This document shows, in pieces, positions 31,150 through 41,935 of a stretch of DNA of 64,000 bases. The DNA is taken from NCBI RefSeq assembly GCF_018494055.1, contig NZ_JABBFQ010000006.1, positions 124,001-188,000 on the forward strand, in the 5' to 3' direction. The DNA is from Rosenbergiella epipactidis. Its GTDB lineage: Bacteria; Pseudomonadota; Gammaproteobacteria; Enterobacterales; Enterobacteriaceae. A model generated the notes under the pieces. The model ran no database searches, was not told the origin of the DNA, and saw nothing but the letters and a program-made list of their open reading frames with translations. The translations under genes were made by a program, and so were the position numbers. The first letter of the stretch is position 1; each line of letters begins with the position of its first letter.

Positions 31150-32550
31150 TTAGAAGTTAGCACTGCGTGGGGTACGCGGGAAAGCGATAACATCCCGTAC
31201 ATTTTGTACACCAGTAACGTAAGAGACAAGACGTTCAAAACCTAAGCCAAAGCCTGAGTGTGGTACGGTGCCGTAGCGACGGAGATCGCGATACCACCAG
31301 TAATCCTCTTTATTTAGGCCCATTTCAGCTAGACGTTGGTCTAACACATCTAAACGTTCTTCACGCTCAGAACCCCCGATAATCTCACCAATGCCTGGAG
31401 CGAGAACATCCATCGCGGCAACGGTTTTACCATCATCATTTAAGCGCATATAGAAGGCTTTGATGTCCTTCGGATAGTTTTTCACGACAACTGGGGCTGC
31501 AAAATGTTTTTCAGCTAAGTAGCGTTCGTGTTCCGAGGAGAGATCGATTCCCCATTCGACTGGGTTTTCGAAGGTTTGGCCAGAGTTGAGCAGGATATCG
31601 ATCGCATCGGTATAATCGATTTGGGCAAAATCGCTGCTAACAAATTTTTCTAAACGGCTGATCGCTTCTTTATCTACGCGCTCTGCAAAGAAGGCGAGGT
31701 CGTCAGCGCGCTCGGTCAACACTGCGTTAAAGCAATATTTCAACATTGCTTCGGCTAACGCTGCGGCATCATCTAAGTGAGCAAACGCAACTTCGGGTTC
31801 AACCATCCAAAATTCGGCTAGGTGACGGCTAGTGTTGGAGTTTTCTGCACGAAACGTCGGGCCAAAGGTATAGATTTTGGATAATGCGCTAGCATAAGTC
31901 TCACCGTTTAGCTGTCCCGATACGGTAAGGAACGCTTCTTTACCAAAGAAGTCTTGGCTATAGTCGACTTTACCTTGATCGTTGCGAGGCAGATTTTCCA
32001 TATCGAGTGTTGAGACACGGAACAGTTCGCCAGCGCCTTCGGTATCTGAAGCAGTGATTAACGGCGTCGAGACCCAAAAATAGCCTTGCTCATTAAAGAA
32101 GCGGTGAATAGCTTGAGCTAAAGTATTACGCACGCGTGCGACGGCACCAATTAAGTTGGTGCGCGGACGTAAGTGGGCAACCTCACGAAGATATTCGATG
32201 CTGTGACGTTTAGCCGCCATTGGATAGCTATCGGGATCCTCGACCCAACCCACGACCTTCACTGCGGTCGCTTGAATTTCGAAAGATTGACCTTGACCAG
32301 GAGACGAGACTACCGTGCCGGTGACTTCGACGGAGCAGCCAGTCGTCAGGTGCAAAACTTCATCTTGATAATTATTAAGCGAATTATTTACAACCGCCTG
32401 AACAGGATTAAAGCAGGAGCCATCATAAATGGCGATAAAGGAAATACCAGCTTTGGAATCTCTACGGGTACGCACCCAGCCACGCACTGTAACCTCTGAC
32501 TCTACAGCTACACGACCGTCTAGCACGTCCACGACAGGCACTATGCTCAT
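31150..32550 (-). CDS. asnS: Asparaginyl-tRNA synthetase
   Basis: 466 residues, the same as E. coli. It is a class IIb enzyme that charges tRNA-Asn. An N-terminal OB-fold anticodon domain ([19 protein letters not shown]) is followed by the class II core with [26 protein letters not shown] (motif 1 region), [17 protein letters not shown] (motif 2) and [10 protein letters not shown] (motif 3). GAGAGA precedes the start at 32550, where the conserved [10 protein letters not shown] begins; the open frame to 32577 is not used. It shares its strand with pncB, which has its own terminator. Confidence 0.98.
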   Translation of the reverse strand: MSIVPVVDVLDGRVAVESEVTVRGWVRTRRDSKAGISFIAIYDGSCFNPVQAVVNNSLNNYQDEVLHLTTGCSVEVTGTVVSSPGQGQSFEIQATAVKVVGWVEDPDSYPMAAKRHSIEYLREVAHLRPRTNLIGAVARVRNTLAQAIHRFFNEQGYFWVSTPLITASDTEGAGELFRVSTLDMENLPRNDQGKVDYSQDFFGKEAFLTVSGQLNGETYASALSKIYTFGPTFRAENSNTSRHLAEFWMVEPEVAFAHLDDAAALAEAMLKYCFNAVLTERADDLAFFAERVDKEAISRLEKFVSSDFAQIDYTDAIDILLNSGQTFENPVEWGIDLSSEHERYLAEKHFAAPVVVKNYPKDIKAFYMRLNDDGKTVAAMDVLAPGIGEIIGGSEREERLDVLDQRLAEMGLNKEDYWWYRDLRRYGTVPHSGFGLGFERLVSYVTGVQNVRDVIAFPRTPRSANF

Positions 32551-32634
32551 AATTATCTCTCTGTTAGATGGAATCACTATTGAATAAGGTAGGATATGTT
32601 ACTCAGGCAGGGTAAGTAAACAAGCAAAATAGAT

Positions 32635-32671
32635 AGAAAAAAAAGGATTAGGCCAGATTATCTCTGGCCTA
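32635..32671 (-). terminator. Terminator of pncB
   Basis: On the minus strand TAGGCCAG / CTGGCCTA with a 7-nt loop is followed by ATCC and a long T-run, directly after the pncB stop. Confidence 0.88.
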
Positions 32672-32674
32672 GGG

Positions 32675-33880
32675 TTAGCCTGTACAATTTATCTTCGGTA
32701 AGTCGAACGCTTTTTCTAGCGCTTTGACAAAAGAAACGTCTTGGCAGATAGTTTTGCCCGGGCTATCCGATAATTTTGCCACGGGTTTGCCATCGCAGCT
32801 GGTGAGCTTAATCACAATATTCAGTGGACTTACACCAGGCAAATCGCAAGTCAGGCGTGTACCCACACCGAAAATAATGTTAATGCGCGGATCGAAATGA
32901 CGGTAGAGTTCAAGCGCCTTATCCAAGGTTAAACTGTCGGAGAAAACCAGGGTCTTCTCGCGAGGGTCAATCCCTAAAGAGAGGTAGTGCTTAATGATTT
33001 TCTCACCCCATGCAACGGGATCGCCGGAATCGTGACGAACCCCCTGATAGCGGTTGGCAAAGTTAAAGCCGAAATCACGTAAAAATGCATCCGTGGCAAT
33101 ACAATCAGTCAACGCGATGCCGAGCATATCATTATACTCTTCCAACCAGGCTTGCAGTGCGGCGCGCTGACTGTGTGCTAACTCTGAGCTGATCTGTTGG
33201 TGTGCCTGGAACCACTCGTGTGCTTGGGTACCCACAGGCGCTAACTGGTGGCGACGGGCAATATCGTAATTACTGGTGCCGACCAGCCAAGGAACTTCCC
33301 TAACCAGTTCCGCCACCACAGATTCTTGCACAGACTGAGAGAAACGTCGGCGCGTGCCAAAGTCCATTAATTTAAAACGCGACATATCAAGGTCAGCTGA
33401 GTCAGCTTTGAACTTGGCTAATTTCGTATTGAGCAGCGCTAACGCATCGGCGGCGGTAACGTTAGGGGAACGGTCACGATGCACAATTTCAGAGATCAAG
33501 GCCAGTAGTGGCACTTCCCAAAGAATCACTTCGATCCAAGGCCCGGTAATGGTCAGCACTAATTGACCCTGCTGATTGCTCACTGCAACCTGTTGGGGAT
33601 CAAAGCGAAAAGTCTTGAGCCAATTTAAGTAATCGATGGTGAAGAAAGGTAGGGAAGCTAAATAACGATATTCTTCATCCGTTAAGGCAAGTTGCTGCAT
33701 TAAATTAATTTGCGAGACAATTTCCTCGGCATAAACGCCGAGTAACTCATCACCTCGACAGCGGAACTCAGCGGTGACGGATAAATGTCGATAGCGATGA
33801 AACACCGCTTGCTGCATATGCAATTTATAGGCATCGGTATCAAGCAGCGTGGTCAATATCGGAGAAGCATGTGGTTTCAT
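32675..33880 (-). CDS. pncB: Nicotinate phosphoribosyltransferase
   Basis: 401 residues (E. coli 400). It makes nicotinate mononucleotide from nicotinate and PRPP in the NAD salvage route. [17 protein letters not shown] near the N-terminus, [11 protein letters not shown] in the middle and [13 protein letters not shown] with the later [10 protein letters not shown] form the active site; the autophosphorylated histidine is expected in the region of [23 protein letters not shown]. The frame continues to 33949, but homology points to MKPHASPIL at 33880. No perfect NadR box was seen upstream. Confidence 0.96.
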   Translation of the reverse strand: MKPHASPILTTLLDTDAYKLHMQQAVFHRYRHLSVTAEFRCRGDELLGVYAEEIVSQINLMQQLALTDEEYRYLASLPFFTIDYLNWLKTFRFDPQQVAVSNQQGQLVLTITGPWIEVILWEVPLLALISEIVHRDRSPNVTAADALALLNTKLAKFKADSADLDMSRFKLMDFGTRRRFSQSVQESVVAELVREVPWLVGTSNYDIARRHQLAPVGTQAHEWFQAHQQISSELAHSQRAALQAWLEEYNDMLGIALTDCIATDAFLRDFGFNFANRYQGVRHDSGDPVAWGEKIIKHYLSLGIDPREKTLVFSDSLTLDKALELYRHFDPRINIIFGVGTRLTCDLPGVSPLNIVIKLTSCDGKPVAKLSDSPGKTICQDVSFVKALEKAFDLPKINCTG

Positions 33881-33972
33881 AGTGCTTATCGGCATCCTTT
33901 GGACATTATCACTCTGCAGGCCGGCAGAAAAAGTCGTTATATCAGGCAATAGTATAACTCGTCGCCCTAAAA

Positions 33973-33988
33973 AGTGAATTGGATCACA
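33973..33988. promoter_or_regulatory. CRP-like site between pncB and pepN
   Basis: AGTGA-ATTGGA-TCACA matches the consensus TGTGA-N6-TCACA at nine of ten core positions. It is 93 bp from the pncB start and 150 bp from the pepN start, in a 257-bp divergent gap with no other gene. Which promoter it serves is not clear. Confidence 0.5.
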
Positions 33989-34137
33989 CCATAGATTATT
34001 CGCGAAATCGAGAATAAATTGTGCTAAATGTTAAAATTATGTTCTCAGAAGAGCACGACTTGCTGTCAAGGACTGGAATCTGGTATAGAGAGCACCTAGA
34101 CTTTGAGTTAACACTCTATCATTGACATGGACATGGC

Positions 34138-36753
34138 ATGACACAGCAACCACAAGTTAAATATCGCAAAGATTACACCGCGCCGGAATTTACCATTACC
34201 GATATCGATCTAACGTTTCACCTAGATGAAAAGACCACTAAGGTTGTCGCGGTAAGCCAAGTTAAACGTTGTGATGCGTCTGCAAAAGATCTGCTGTTAC
34301 AGGGAGAAGGGTTAGTCCTCGTCAGTGTAAAAATAAACGGTGACCTGTGGCAGGACCATGCTATCGAATCCGGTAATTTACGACTGCGTAACGTTCCTGA
34401 GCATTTTACGCTAGAGATTGAAAACGAGATCCATCCTGATCAAAACAGTGCATTAGAAGGCCTTTATAAATCCGGTGAAGCACTCTGTACACAGTGTGAA
34501 GCCGAAGGCTTCCACCATATTACGTGGTATTTAGATCGCCCAGACGTGTTAGCGCGTTTTAGCACCACGATTTACGCCGATAAACAACGCTATCCTTATT
34601 TACTCTCCAACGGTAACCGTATTGATGCCGGTGAACTGGATAATGGTCAGCATTGGATTACTTGGCAAGATCCTTTCCCAAAACCTTGTTACCTTTTCGC
34701 GCTAGTCGCCGGTGATTTCGATGTATTACGCGATACTTTTACCACAAAATCTGGGCGTGATGTCGCATTAGAAATCTTCGTCGATCACGGTAATCTCGAC
34801 CGTGCAGACTGGGCGATGACCTCGCTAAAACAGAGCATGAAGTGGGATGAGGAGCGTTTCAATTTAGAATACGACCTCGATATTTTTATGATAGTCGCCG
34901 TCGATTTCTTCAATATGGGCGCAATGGAGAACAAAGGGCTTAATATTTTCAACTCGAAATATGTTCTCGCGAAACCAGAAACCGCAACCGATAAGGATTA
35001 CCTCGGTATCGAAGCGGTGATCGGTCATGAATATTTCCATAACTGGAGTGGAAACCGTGTCACCTGCCGCGATTGGTTCCAGCTCAGCCTAAAAGAAGGG
35101 CTGACCGTTTTCCGCGACCAGGAGTTTAGCTCTGATCTGGGGTCTCGCGCAGTTAACCGTATTGATAATGTTCGCGTGATGCGCGGCGCACAGTTTGCTG
35201 AGGATGCCAGCCCGATGGCGCACCCAATCCGTCCTGAGCAAGTGATGGAGATGAACAACTTCTATACCTTAACGGTTTACGAGAAAGGATCGGAAGTCAT
35301 TCGTATGATCCATACCCTGTTAGGAGAAGAAAAATTCCAAGCCGGTATCGCGCTCTACTTCCAACGTCATGATGGCAGTGCGGCGACGTGCGAAGATTTC
35401 GTTAAGGCAATGGAAGATGCTTCCGGGATTGATTTGACACAGTTCCGTCAATGGTACCGTCAGTCAGGGACGCCAGTTGTGACCGTCGAAGACGATTACG
35501 ATCCGAATAGCGAAACCTACACCTTAACGGTGACCCAAGAAACACCCGCAACAGCGGACCAAGCCGAGAAAAAACCGCTGCATATTCCTTTAGCGATAGA
35601 GTTATATGATAACGAAGGGCAGGTCATTCCGCTGCAGTACAAGGGTGAAGCGATCGATTCTGTGCTAAACGTTACGGAAGCAACGCAAATTTTCGTTTTC
35701 GACAAGGTCTGGTTCAAACCCACGCCAGCGCTACTCTGCGAGTTTTCTGCCCCTGTAAAATTACACTATCAGTGGAGTGATGCGCAGCTTACGTTCTTAA
35801 TGCAACATGCGCGAAATGCCTTTACTCGCTGGGACGCGGCACAGAGCTTATTAGCTATCTATCTGAAATTAAACGTTTCGCGTTTCGCTCAACAACAACC
35901 GTTGTCAGTGCCTCGCCATGTGGTTGATGCGTTCCGCGCAGTGCTGGTCGATGAATCTATCGATCCGGCCTTAAAAGCGCAGATCTTTACCTTGCCTTCT
36001 GAGAACGAGATCGCCGAGTGGTTTGAGATTATCCATCCTACCGCAATCGCGGCAGTGAGAGCTTCGCTGTTACAACTCTTCGCGACAGCATTGGTGAAGG
36101 AGCTAAAGGTTGCTTACCAAGACAACCTGTGCGCAAAGTATCGTGTTGAAGAGCAGGACATTGGTAAACGTGCCCTGAAAAATATTGCGCTCTCTTACCT
36201 CGTCTTTGCCGATGCCACCTTGGGCGAGGAGCTAGCGGTCAATCAATACCAATCGGCCAATAATATGACCGATGCATTAGCCGCGATAAGCAGTGCGGTT
36301 GCGGCGCAACTTCCTGCAGCGGAACAATTGCTGACGCAATGGGACGAGCGTTGGTATCAAGACGGCTTAGTGATGGATAAATGGTTTATCTTACAAGCCA
36401 CGCGCCCAGGAGACCACGTGGTCGAGAACGTCCGTCAGCTATTAACGCATCGCTCGTTTACTATGAAAAACCCTAACCGCGTGCGTTCGTTAATTGGCGC
36501 TTTCTGTTCCGCAAACCCAGCGGCTTTCCATGCTGAGGATGGTTCAGGTTATCAATTCTTAGTGGAAATGCTAACGGATCTCAATCACCGTAACCCGCAG
36601 ATTGCGGCAAGAATGATTGAACCGTTAATCCGCTTGAAACGCTACGATGAAAATCGTCAGCAACTGATGCGAGCGGCCTTAGAGCAACTCTTGACCTTGG
36701 ATAATCTTTCTCGGGATCTTTACGAGAAGATCACCAAAGCATTAGCGGCGTAG
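34138..36753 (+). CDS. pepN: Aminopeptidase N
   Basis: 871 residues (E. coli 870), a zinc M1-family metallopeptidase that removes N-terminal residues from peptides in the cytosol as the main general aminopeptidase. The substrate-anchoring GAMEN motif is at 261-265, and zinc is held by H297, H301 (HEYFHNWSGNR) and E320. A beta-sandwich follows, then a long helical C-terminal domain from about residue 545. The ribosome-binding site is weak. A terminator lies right after the stop. The ssu genes between pepN and pyrD in E. coli are absent. Confidence 0.98.
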   Translation: MTQQPQVKYRKDYTAPEFTITDIDLTFHLDEKTTKVVAVSQVKRCDASAKDLLLQGEGLVLVSVKINGDLWQDHAIESGNLRLRNVPEHFTLEIENEIHPDQNSALEGLYKSGEALCTQCEAEGFHHITWYLDRPDVLARFSTTIYADKQRYPYLLSNGNRIDAGELDNGQHWITWQDPFPKPCYLFALVAGDFDVLRDTFTTKSGRDVALEIFVDHGNLDRADWAMTSLKQSMKWDEERFNLEYDLDIFMIVAVDFFNMGAMENKGLNIFNSKYVLAKPETATDKDYLGIEAVIGHEYFHNWSGNRVTCRDWFQLSLKEGLTVFRDQEFSSDLGSRAVNRIDNVRVMRGAQFAEDASPMAHPIRPEQVMEMNNFYTLTVYEKGSEVIRMIHTLLGEEKFQAGIALYFQRHDGSAATCEDFVKAMEDASGIDLTQFRQWYRQSGTPVVTVEDDYDPNSETYTLTVTQETPATADQAEKKPLHIPLAIELYDNEGQVIPLQYKGEAIDSVLNVTEATQIFVFDKVWFKPTPALLCEFSAPVKLHYQWSDAQLTFLMQHARNAFTRWDAAQSLLAIYLKLNVSRFAQQQPLSVPRHVVDAFRAVLVDESIDPALKAQIFTLPSENEIAEWFEIIHPTAIAAVRASLLQLFATALVKELKVAYQDNLCAKYRVEEQDIGKRALKNIALSYLVFADATLGEELAVNQYQSANNMTDALAAISSAVAAQLPAAEQLLTQWDERWYQDGLVMDKWFILQATRPGDHVVENVRQLLTHRSFTMKNPNRVRSLIGAFCSANPAAFHAEDGSGYQFLVEMLTDLNHRNPQIAARMIEPLIRLKRYDENRQQLMRAALEQLLTLDNLSRDLYEKITKALAA

Positions 36754-36765
36754 TTATCTACTATA

Positions 36766-36798
36766 AAGCTCTAGGTGCAAGGCCTAGAGCTTATTTCT
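36766..36798 (+). terminator. Terminator of pepN
   Basis: AAGCTCTAGG / CCTAGAGCTT (10 bp, 7-nt loop) followed by ATTTCTTC, 13 nt after the pepN stop. Confidence 0.85.
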
Positions 36799-36845
36799 TC
36801 TCCCCACGCGAGTTAAATTTACTTTCATCCCAAAAATGCTACCAT

Positions 36846-36898
36846 CCCCCCCTGACTGAAGTCCGTCGCTATCACTATTGTCAGCCTTTGGAGGGGAA
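36846..36898 (+). promoter_or_regulatory. pyrD leader: C-run able to pair with the ribosome-binding site
   Basis: A run of seven C residues (36846-36852) lies 6-12 nt after an AATGCT/TACCAT -10-like element. CTGAC/GTCAG (36852-36856 with 36880-36884) brackets a loop, and the C-run can then pair with GGAGGGG at 36890-36896, the pyrD ribosome-binding site. In E. coli and Salmonella, pyrC and pyrD switch the transcription start within such a run according to CTP, making either a blocking hairpin or an open leader. The same mechanism is inferred here. Confidence 0.6.
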
Positions 36899-37909
36899 AT
36901 GTTGTATCCATTAATTCGTTCTGCGCTATTCCAGTTTGATGCCGAAAAAATCCATGAACAGACGATTCATGCGTTAAAAAAAGTTAGCGGAACGCCCTTT
37001 GAAGCGCTGATTACTCAACGCTTAGCCAATAAGCCGGTCGAATCGATGGGCATTACTTTCCAAAACCCAGTGGGGTTAGCCGCAGGGCTGGATAAAAATG
37101 GCGAATGTATTGATGCGTTCGCCGCAATGGGTTTTGGCTTTATTGAAATCGGTACGGTCACGCCTCGTGCTCAAGCTGGAAACGACAAACCTCGGTTATT
37201 TCGCTTAGAACAGGCAGAGGGAATTATCAACCGAATGGGATTCAATAATCACGGTGTTGATCAACTGGTTGAGAACGTAAAGGCCTCTCGCTACCGGGGT
37301 ATTTTGGGTATTAATATCGGGAAAAATAAAGATACACCGGTTGAACAAGGTAGCGATGATTATTTATTCTGTATGGAAAAAGTCTACGCTCACGCCAGTT
37401 ATATTACCGTCAATATCTCCTCGCCAAACACCCCCGGTTTACGATCCTTACAATACGGTGAAGCGCTGGATGAATTATTGGCGGCAATCAAAACCAAACA
37501 ACATGATCTCCAACAGCGGCATCTGAAATATGTCCCCGTTGTTGTAAAGATCGCGCCGGATCTTTCTATTGAAGAATTAATTCAAGTTGCCGACAGTTTA
37601 GTCCGACATAATATTGATGGGGTCATTGCCACTAACACCACCTTGGATCGCTCTTTGGTTACCGGCTTACCTTATGCAAGTGAAGCGGGTGGATTGAGTG
37701 GGCGCCCAGTGCAATTAAAGTCGACCGAAATTATTAGACAACTGCACCACGAGCTAAAGGGTGCCTTACCTATAATAGGGGTGGGCGGCATTGATTCATT
37801 AATGGCGGCAAAGGAAAAACGTGCTGCGGGTGCGACATTATTACAAGTTTATTCTGGTTTTATTTACCATGGACCAAAATTAATAAAAAATATTGTGATG
37901 GGTATTTAA
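36899..37909 (+). CDS. pyrD: Dihydroorotate dehydrogenase (quinone)
   Basis: 336 residues, as in E. coli. This class 2, membrane-associated flavoprotein oxidises dihydroorotate to orotate, passing electrons to quinone in pyrimidine synthesis. FMN and substrate motifs include [46 protein letters not shown], the catalytic serine in [11 protein letters not shown] and the phosphate site [15 protein letters not shown] lies just before the ATG at 36899; the TTG-started extension to 36878 is not needed. Confidence 0.97.
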   Translation: MLYPLIRSALFQFDAEKIHEQTIHALKKVSGTPFEALITQRLANKPVESMGITFQNPVGLAAGLDKNGECIDAFAAMGFGFIEIGTVTPRAQAGNDKPRLFRLEQAEGIINRMGFNNHGVDQLVENVKASRYRGILGINIGKNKDTPVEQGSDDYLFCMEKVYAHASYITVNISSPNTPGLRSLQYGEALDELLAAIKTKQHDLQQRHLKYVPVVVKIAPDLSIEELIQVADSLVRHNIDGVIATNTTLDRSLVTGLPYASEAGGLSGRPVQLKSTEIIRQLHHELKGALPIIGVGGIDSLMAAKEKRAAGATLLQVYSGFIYHGPKLIKNIVMGI

Positions 37910-38044
37910 TCAATAATCGACTCGCACAGATAAAGTGGTTTATTTTTTGTGCGATGTCGTTTATATTTCATTCAGATTTGGTAATGAGTAACATTTTTTT
38001 TAATAAATTTTTTATTAAAGCTTAAGACTATTTAGGGGTAATTT

Positions 38045-38590
38045 ATGAATTTAAAACCCGATGATTGCTGGCAATGGCATTACGATTCGGAACAAGATTC
38101 CGTTATGTTAGATTTTAATGATGGGTCGAGCTTCACTTCTCAATTCTCATCTAAGATGCTCATTCCTGACGCTTTTTCCTCTCATCCCTTCTGCGTAGAA
38201 GATGCAACGCTTTTCGAACAATTTGCTGAAAGCTGCCACCAAACGGCGCTGGATGAGGCACAATCTCGACAACTGATTATTAATGGCTTAATTGCGTACC
38301 GGTTCCTGAAACCGCAAATGCCAAAAAGTTGGCATTTCGCCTCACGTCGCCAAGCCCTTCAGCCTGAAGTCGGTGAAATGGTTCTCACTGAGCTCACCAG
38401 CAACAATGAACAAGCGCTCTTAATGGTTGTGGAAACCAATCAACAAGCTTCCTTATGTGTGGTCGCCCAGCCTGAATTGTTATTAAACAGCGGTAAATCA
38501 CTTTATCTTGGTGATGCGATCAAGATTATGAATGACCGTCTAGCTGCTTGGCAGCCAGAACAGGCATTAGTGTTAGAAAAAGTCGGTTAA
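38045..38590 (+). CDS. zapC: Cell division protein ZapC
   Basis: 181 residues (E. coli 180). It is a cytosolic FtsZ-associated protein that bundles FtsZ protofilaments and supports the Z ring. The start MNLKPDDCWQWHYD, the middle RFLKPQMPKSWHFAS and the late LGDAIKIMNDRLAAW match the family. Its gap from pyrD (135 bp) is very AT-rich (TTTTTTTTAATAAATTTTTTATT). Its TAA overlaps the ycbX stop on the other strand, so the two genes converge with a 4-bp overlap and no visible terminator. Confidence 0.94.
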   Translation: MNLKPDDCWQWHYDSEQDSVMLDFNDGSSFTSQFSSKMLIPDAFSSHPFCVEDATLFEQFAESCHQTALDEAQSRQLIINGLIAYRFLKPQMPKSWHFASRRQALQPEVGEMVLTELTSNNEQALLMVVETNQQASLCVVAQPELLLNSGKSLYLGDAIKIMNDRLAAWQPEQALVLEKVG

Positions 38591-39711
38591 TTCAGTTCAA
38601 GCTTCAACGGGCCTGCTTCAGGGACACAACAACAGCTTAATAAGTTTGATTCGGACAGCGCGCGGCTATTTAACGCTTTAACCGATCCCGATAATTTGGT
38701 GAGCCGACAGCTGCCACAACTGCCCATTCGGCATGAGTAGGGAATAGAGTGTCCTTGTAATTCTAACTGTTCCAGCAAAATCTGTTGGTTATTGCCCGTA
38801 AAGCGCTTCCCCGCAAACTCAATCTCTACCGCTTTATCTGTTGGCGCAGCGCAGGGCGCGACGTAGGGCGTTGCCTCGACGACTTTCTCTTTATATAAAC
38901 GCGGTGGTTTAGTCTGTAGTACGGAAAAGTCGTCACCGATTCGAATTATCCCGCTGTTACGGGCGATTAAATTAAGCCCAAAATCGATATCTCCACTGCC
39001 ATCTGTGGCCTCACGAAACTGAGTTAAGGTACGCATGGGTTCACCCTGCGGGTGCTTACGGGCATTACGACTGTTAACCGTAGTCAGAATACAGCGGCTG
39101 CAGGGTTTGGCTACGTCAAAAATAACCTCCCCAATCCGTACCACAGCCCAATGATCTTCTTGCCATGGCTCGGCCCCGGATACCACAAGGTTTGCTCTAA
39201 ATTGTTCAATGGCGACACCAGCGGGACAACGATTTTGTAGGTCGTGTAATGACCCTTCATTCACTAATAGGAAAGGGTAACCGTCAGCAAAAGAGAGGGG
39301 ATGTTCAGGCCGTTTCTTGATCTTGCGTTGAGGAATTTCGCCAATCCAGCGTAATTGTACTGGATGCGGAAAATAGTGACTTAGCCACTGATTGATCGCA
39401 TCGGGCGCAATTTTTGCCGTAAAGTGATTCCCCCACACTTCGGTTGGATAATTGAGTTGTGAAAAATCGTCGAGTTTAATCCAAGCATGCTGCTGGTCGG
39501 GGGCTTGAAGGTAGAGGCCTTGTTGCGTCAAAGTGGGGGTGAACAGTAACATCTCAGGATACTTACGTGCCGTAATAAAGGTGCCATCTTCTAATGTCAC
39601 CATAAAATGGCGGTCCCAAGTTAAGCCGGTTTCCTGCACCAACGCATGGGAAAGCTGAGTCCCTTGCATCGACTTTATGGGGTAAGTAAACAGTTTGGCG
39701 AGGCTAATCAT
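38587..39711 (-). CDS. ycbX: YcbX, MOSC-domain 2Fe-2S oxidoreductase
   Basis: 374 residues (E. coli 369). An N-terminal beta-barrel MOSC_N domain (LFTYPIKSMQG) precedes the MOSC domain, which binds a molybdenum cofactor through the cysteine in VAKPCSRCILTTV. A C-terminal ferredoxin-like 2Fe-2S domain has CRMGSCGSCR and a later LLSCC. In E. coli YcbX detoxifies N-hydroxylated base analogues such as 6-hydroxylaminopurine. It is divergent from rlmL (101-bp gap). Confidence 0.93.
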   Translation of the reverse strand: MISLAKLFTYPIKSMQGTQLSHALVQETGLTWDRHFMVTLEDGTFITARKYPEMLLFTPTLTQQGLYLQAPDQQHAWIKLDDFSQLNYPTEVWGNHFTAKIAPDAINQWLSHYFPHPVQLRWIGEIPQRKIKKRPEHPLSFADGYPFLLVNEGSLHDLQNRCPAGVAIEQFRANLVVSGAEPWQEDHWAVVRIGEVIFDVAKPCSRCILTTVNSRNARKHPQGEPMRTLTQFREATDGSGDIDFGLNLIARNSGIIRIGDDFSVLQTKPPRLYKEKVVEATPYVAPCAAPTDKAVEIEFAGKRFTGNNQQILLEQLELQGHSIPYSCRMGSCGSCRLTKLSGSVKALNSRALSESNLLSCCCVPEAGPLKLELN

Positions 39712-39812
39712 TAAAAGGCGTCTCTTTCGTCGCTAACAATTACAGTAACTTTATGACATAGCGTTGTGATTCGCTATACTAGGCACAAATTTACCGATTT
39801 AAAGAACTTATT

Positions 39813-41930
39813 ATGAATTCTCTTTTTGCCAGCACCGGTCGTGGACTGGAAGAACTTTTAAAAACAGAACTTGAGAGCTTTGGTGCTCAAGATATACGAC
39901 TGGTACCGGGAGGTGTTCACTACAGTGGTAACGATGAGGTGATGTACCGGAGCCTACTCTGGAGCCGTATCGCCTCGCGCATCATGTTACCGCTGGGAGA
40001 ATTCAACGTTTTCAGTGACCTTGATCTCTATGTGGGGGCCCAATCCATTGCTTGGGATGAGATTTTCGAGCCAGAATCCTCATTCGTGATCAATTTTCAA
40101 GGCACTAACGACGAAATCCGTAACAGTCAATTTGGTGCGCTCCGGATCAAAGATGCTATCGTCGATAGCTTTACCCGCAAAAATCTTCCTCGTCCTAATG
40201 TTGACCGAGATTATCCGCATATCCGTATTAATGCCTGGTTACATCGCGACAAAGTCAGCATCTCCTTAGATCTCAGTGGCGATGCCTTGCATCAACGTAA
40301 TTATCGTCATGCCACGGGTCAAGCGCCGCTTAAAGAAACATTAGCTGCCGCGATCATTATGCGTTCGGGCTGGAAACCGGGGACACCGATGGTCGATCCG
40401 ATGTGTGGATCGGGGACGCTATTAATTGAAGCGGCGATGATCGCGGCCGATCGTGCACCAGGGTTGTTACGCGAGCACTGGGGCTTCTATGCTTGGAAAA
40501 AGTTTAACGAGAGCGAGTGGGATAAGATTGTGGCTGAGGCGCAACAGCGCGCGAACTTAGGCATGCAAAGTAAGCAAATCCGTTTCTTTGGTTACGATAA
40601 AGACGGTCAAGTGTTAGAGCGGGCGCAAACCAACGCACGTCGTGCGGGCGTTGCGCCCTTTATTAGCTTCAAACGTCAAGATGCGATCCAACTTAAGAAT
40701 CCGCAGCCTGAAGCGGAAGTCGGCACGGTGATCAGTAACCCCCCTTACGGTGAACGTCTTGAGAACGAGCCTGCATTGATTGCCTTGCATAGCCAATTAG
40801 GCCGAATTCTTAAAGCACAGTTTGGTGGTTGGAATCTGTCGCTCTTTAGCGGTTCGCCAGAGCTGCTCGATTGCTTACAATTACGTGCAGACCGTCAATT
40901 TAAAGCGAAAAACGGTCCGTTAGATTGCGTTCAGAAAAATTATAAACTGCGTGCCCCCGTAGAGGGACAGGTCGTCGGGGAGTTAGCACCGGACTTTGCC
41001 AACCGTCTGCGAAAAAATATTAAGAAGCTGGATAAATGGGCGAAGCAGGAAGGGATAGAGTGTTATCGTATCTACGATGCTGATCTGCCTGACTATAATA
41101 TCGCCATCGACCGCTATGCTGACTGTGTCGTGGTTCAAGAGTATGCGCCACCGAAAACGGTCGAGCCGCATAAAGCACGTCAACGTTTGTTCGACGTAAT
41201 TAGCGTAACGTTGCAGGTGTTAGAGTTACCAGCGAATAAATTAGTGCTTAAAACTCGTGAACGCCAAAAAGGCACGCAGCAATATCAGAAATTAGCGACA
41301 AAGAATGACTTCTTTGAGGTAAGCGAGTTTAACGCACACTTTTGGGTGAACTTGACGGACTACCTCGATACCGGCCTGTTTATTGACCACCGTCTGGCGC
41401 GTAAAATGCTGGGGGAAATGAGTGGTAATAAAGATTTCCTTAATCTTTTTGCCTATACCGGTACCGCCAGTGTTCATGCCGCCTTAGGCGGAGCGAAATC
41501 GACCACTACAGTCGATATGTCTCGGACTTACTTAGAGTGGGCGGAGCGTAATTTCCAATTAAACGATATTTCAGGACAATCGCACCGCTTGATTCAAGCC
41601 GATTGTCTAAGCTGGATTAGAGAGTCACGAGAAACCTTTGACGTGATCTTTATCGATCCGCCTACTTTCTCCAACTCTAAACGGATGGAAGAGAGCTTTG
41701 ACGTACAGCGCGATCACCTATCGTTGCTGACCGATCTCCAGTATCTGTTACGGACCGGTGGCACTATTATGTTCTCGAACAATAAACGTGGATTCCGTAT
41801 GGACCATGAGGGCCTAGCCGCTATCGGTTTACAAGCGCGGGATATTACCGCTAAAACACAATCTCAAGATTTCTCTCGCAATAAACATATCCACAATTGC
41901 TGGTTAGTTACGCGTGTAGGTCAGGAATAA
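39813..41930 (+). CDS. rlmL: Bifunctional 23S rRNA methyltransferase RlmKL
   Basis: 705 residues (E. coli 702), a fusion of two SAM enzymes that make m2G2445 and m7G2069 in 23S rRNA. The N-terminal half has a THUMP RNA-binding domain followed by the RlmL core, with [14 protein letters not shown] near 195 and NPPYGER near 309. The C-terminal half is the RlmK core, with [17 protein letters not shown] near 546 and DPPTFSNSK near 615. It is read toward uup with a 5-bp gap; both act on ribosome biogenesis or function. Confidence 0.97.
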   Translation: MNSLFASTGRGLEELLKTELESFGAQDIRLVPGGVHYSGNDEVMYRSLLWSRIASRIMLPLGEFNVFSDLDLYVGAQSIAWDEIFEPESSFVINFQGTNDEIRNSQFGALRIKDAIVDSFTRKNLPRPNVDRDYPHIRINAWLHRDKVSISLDLSGDALHQRNYRHATGQAPLKETLAAAIIMRSGWKPGTPMVDPMCGSGTLLIEAAMIAADRAPGLLREHWGFYAWKKFNESEWDKIVAEAQQRANLGMQSKQIRFFGYDKDGQVLERAQTNARRAGVAPFISFKRQDAIQLKNPQPEAEVGTVISNPPYGERLENEPALIALHSQLGRILKAQFGGWNLSLFSGSPELLDCLQLRADRQFKAKNGPLDCVQKNYKLRAPVEGQVVGELAPDFANRLRKNIKKLDKWAKQEGIECYRIYDADLPDYNIAIDRYADCVVVQEYAPPKTVEPHKARQRLFDVISVTLQVLELPANKLVLKTRERQKGTQQYQKLATKNDFFEVSEFNAHFWVNLTDYLDTGLFIDHRLARKMLGEMSGNKDFLNLFAYTGTASVHAALGGAKSTTTVDMSRTYLEWAERNFQLNDISGQSHRLIQADCLSWIRESRETFDVIFIDPPTFSNSKRMEESFDVQRDHLSLLTDLQYLLRTGGTIMFSNNKRGFRMDHEGLAAIGLQARDITAKTQSQDFSRNKHIHNCWLVTRVGQE

Positions 41931-41935
41931 TAACA

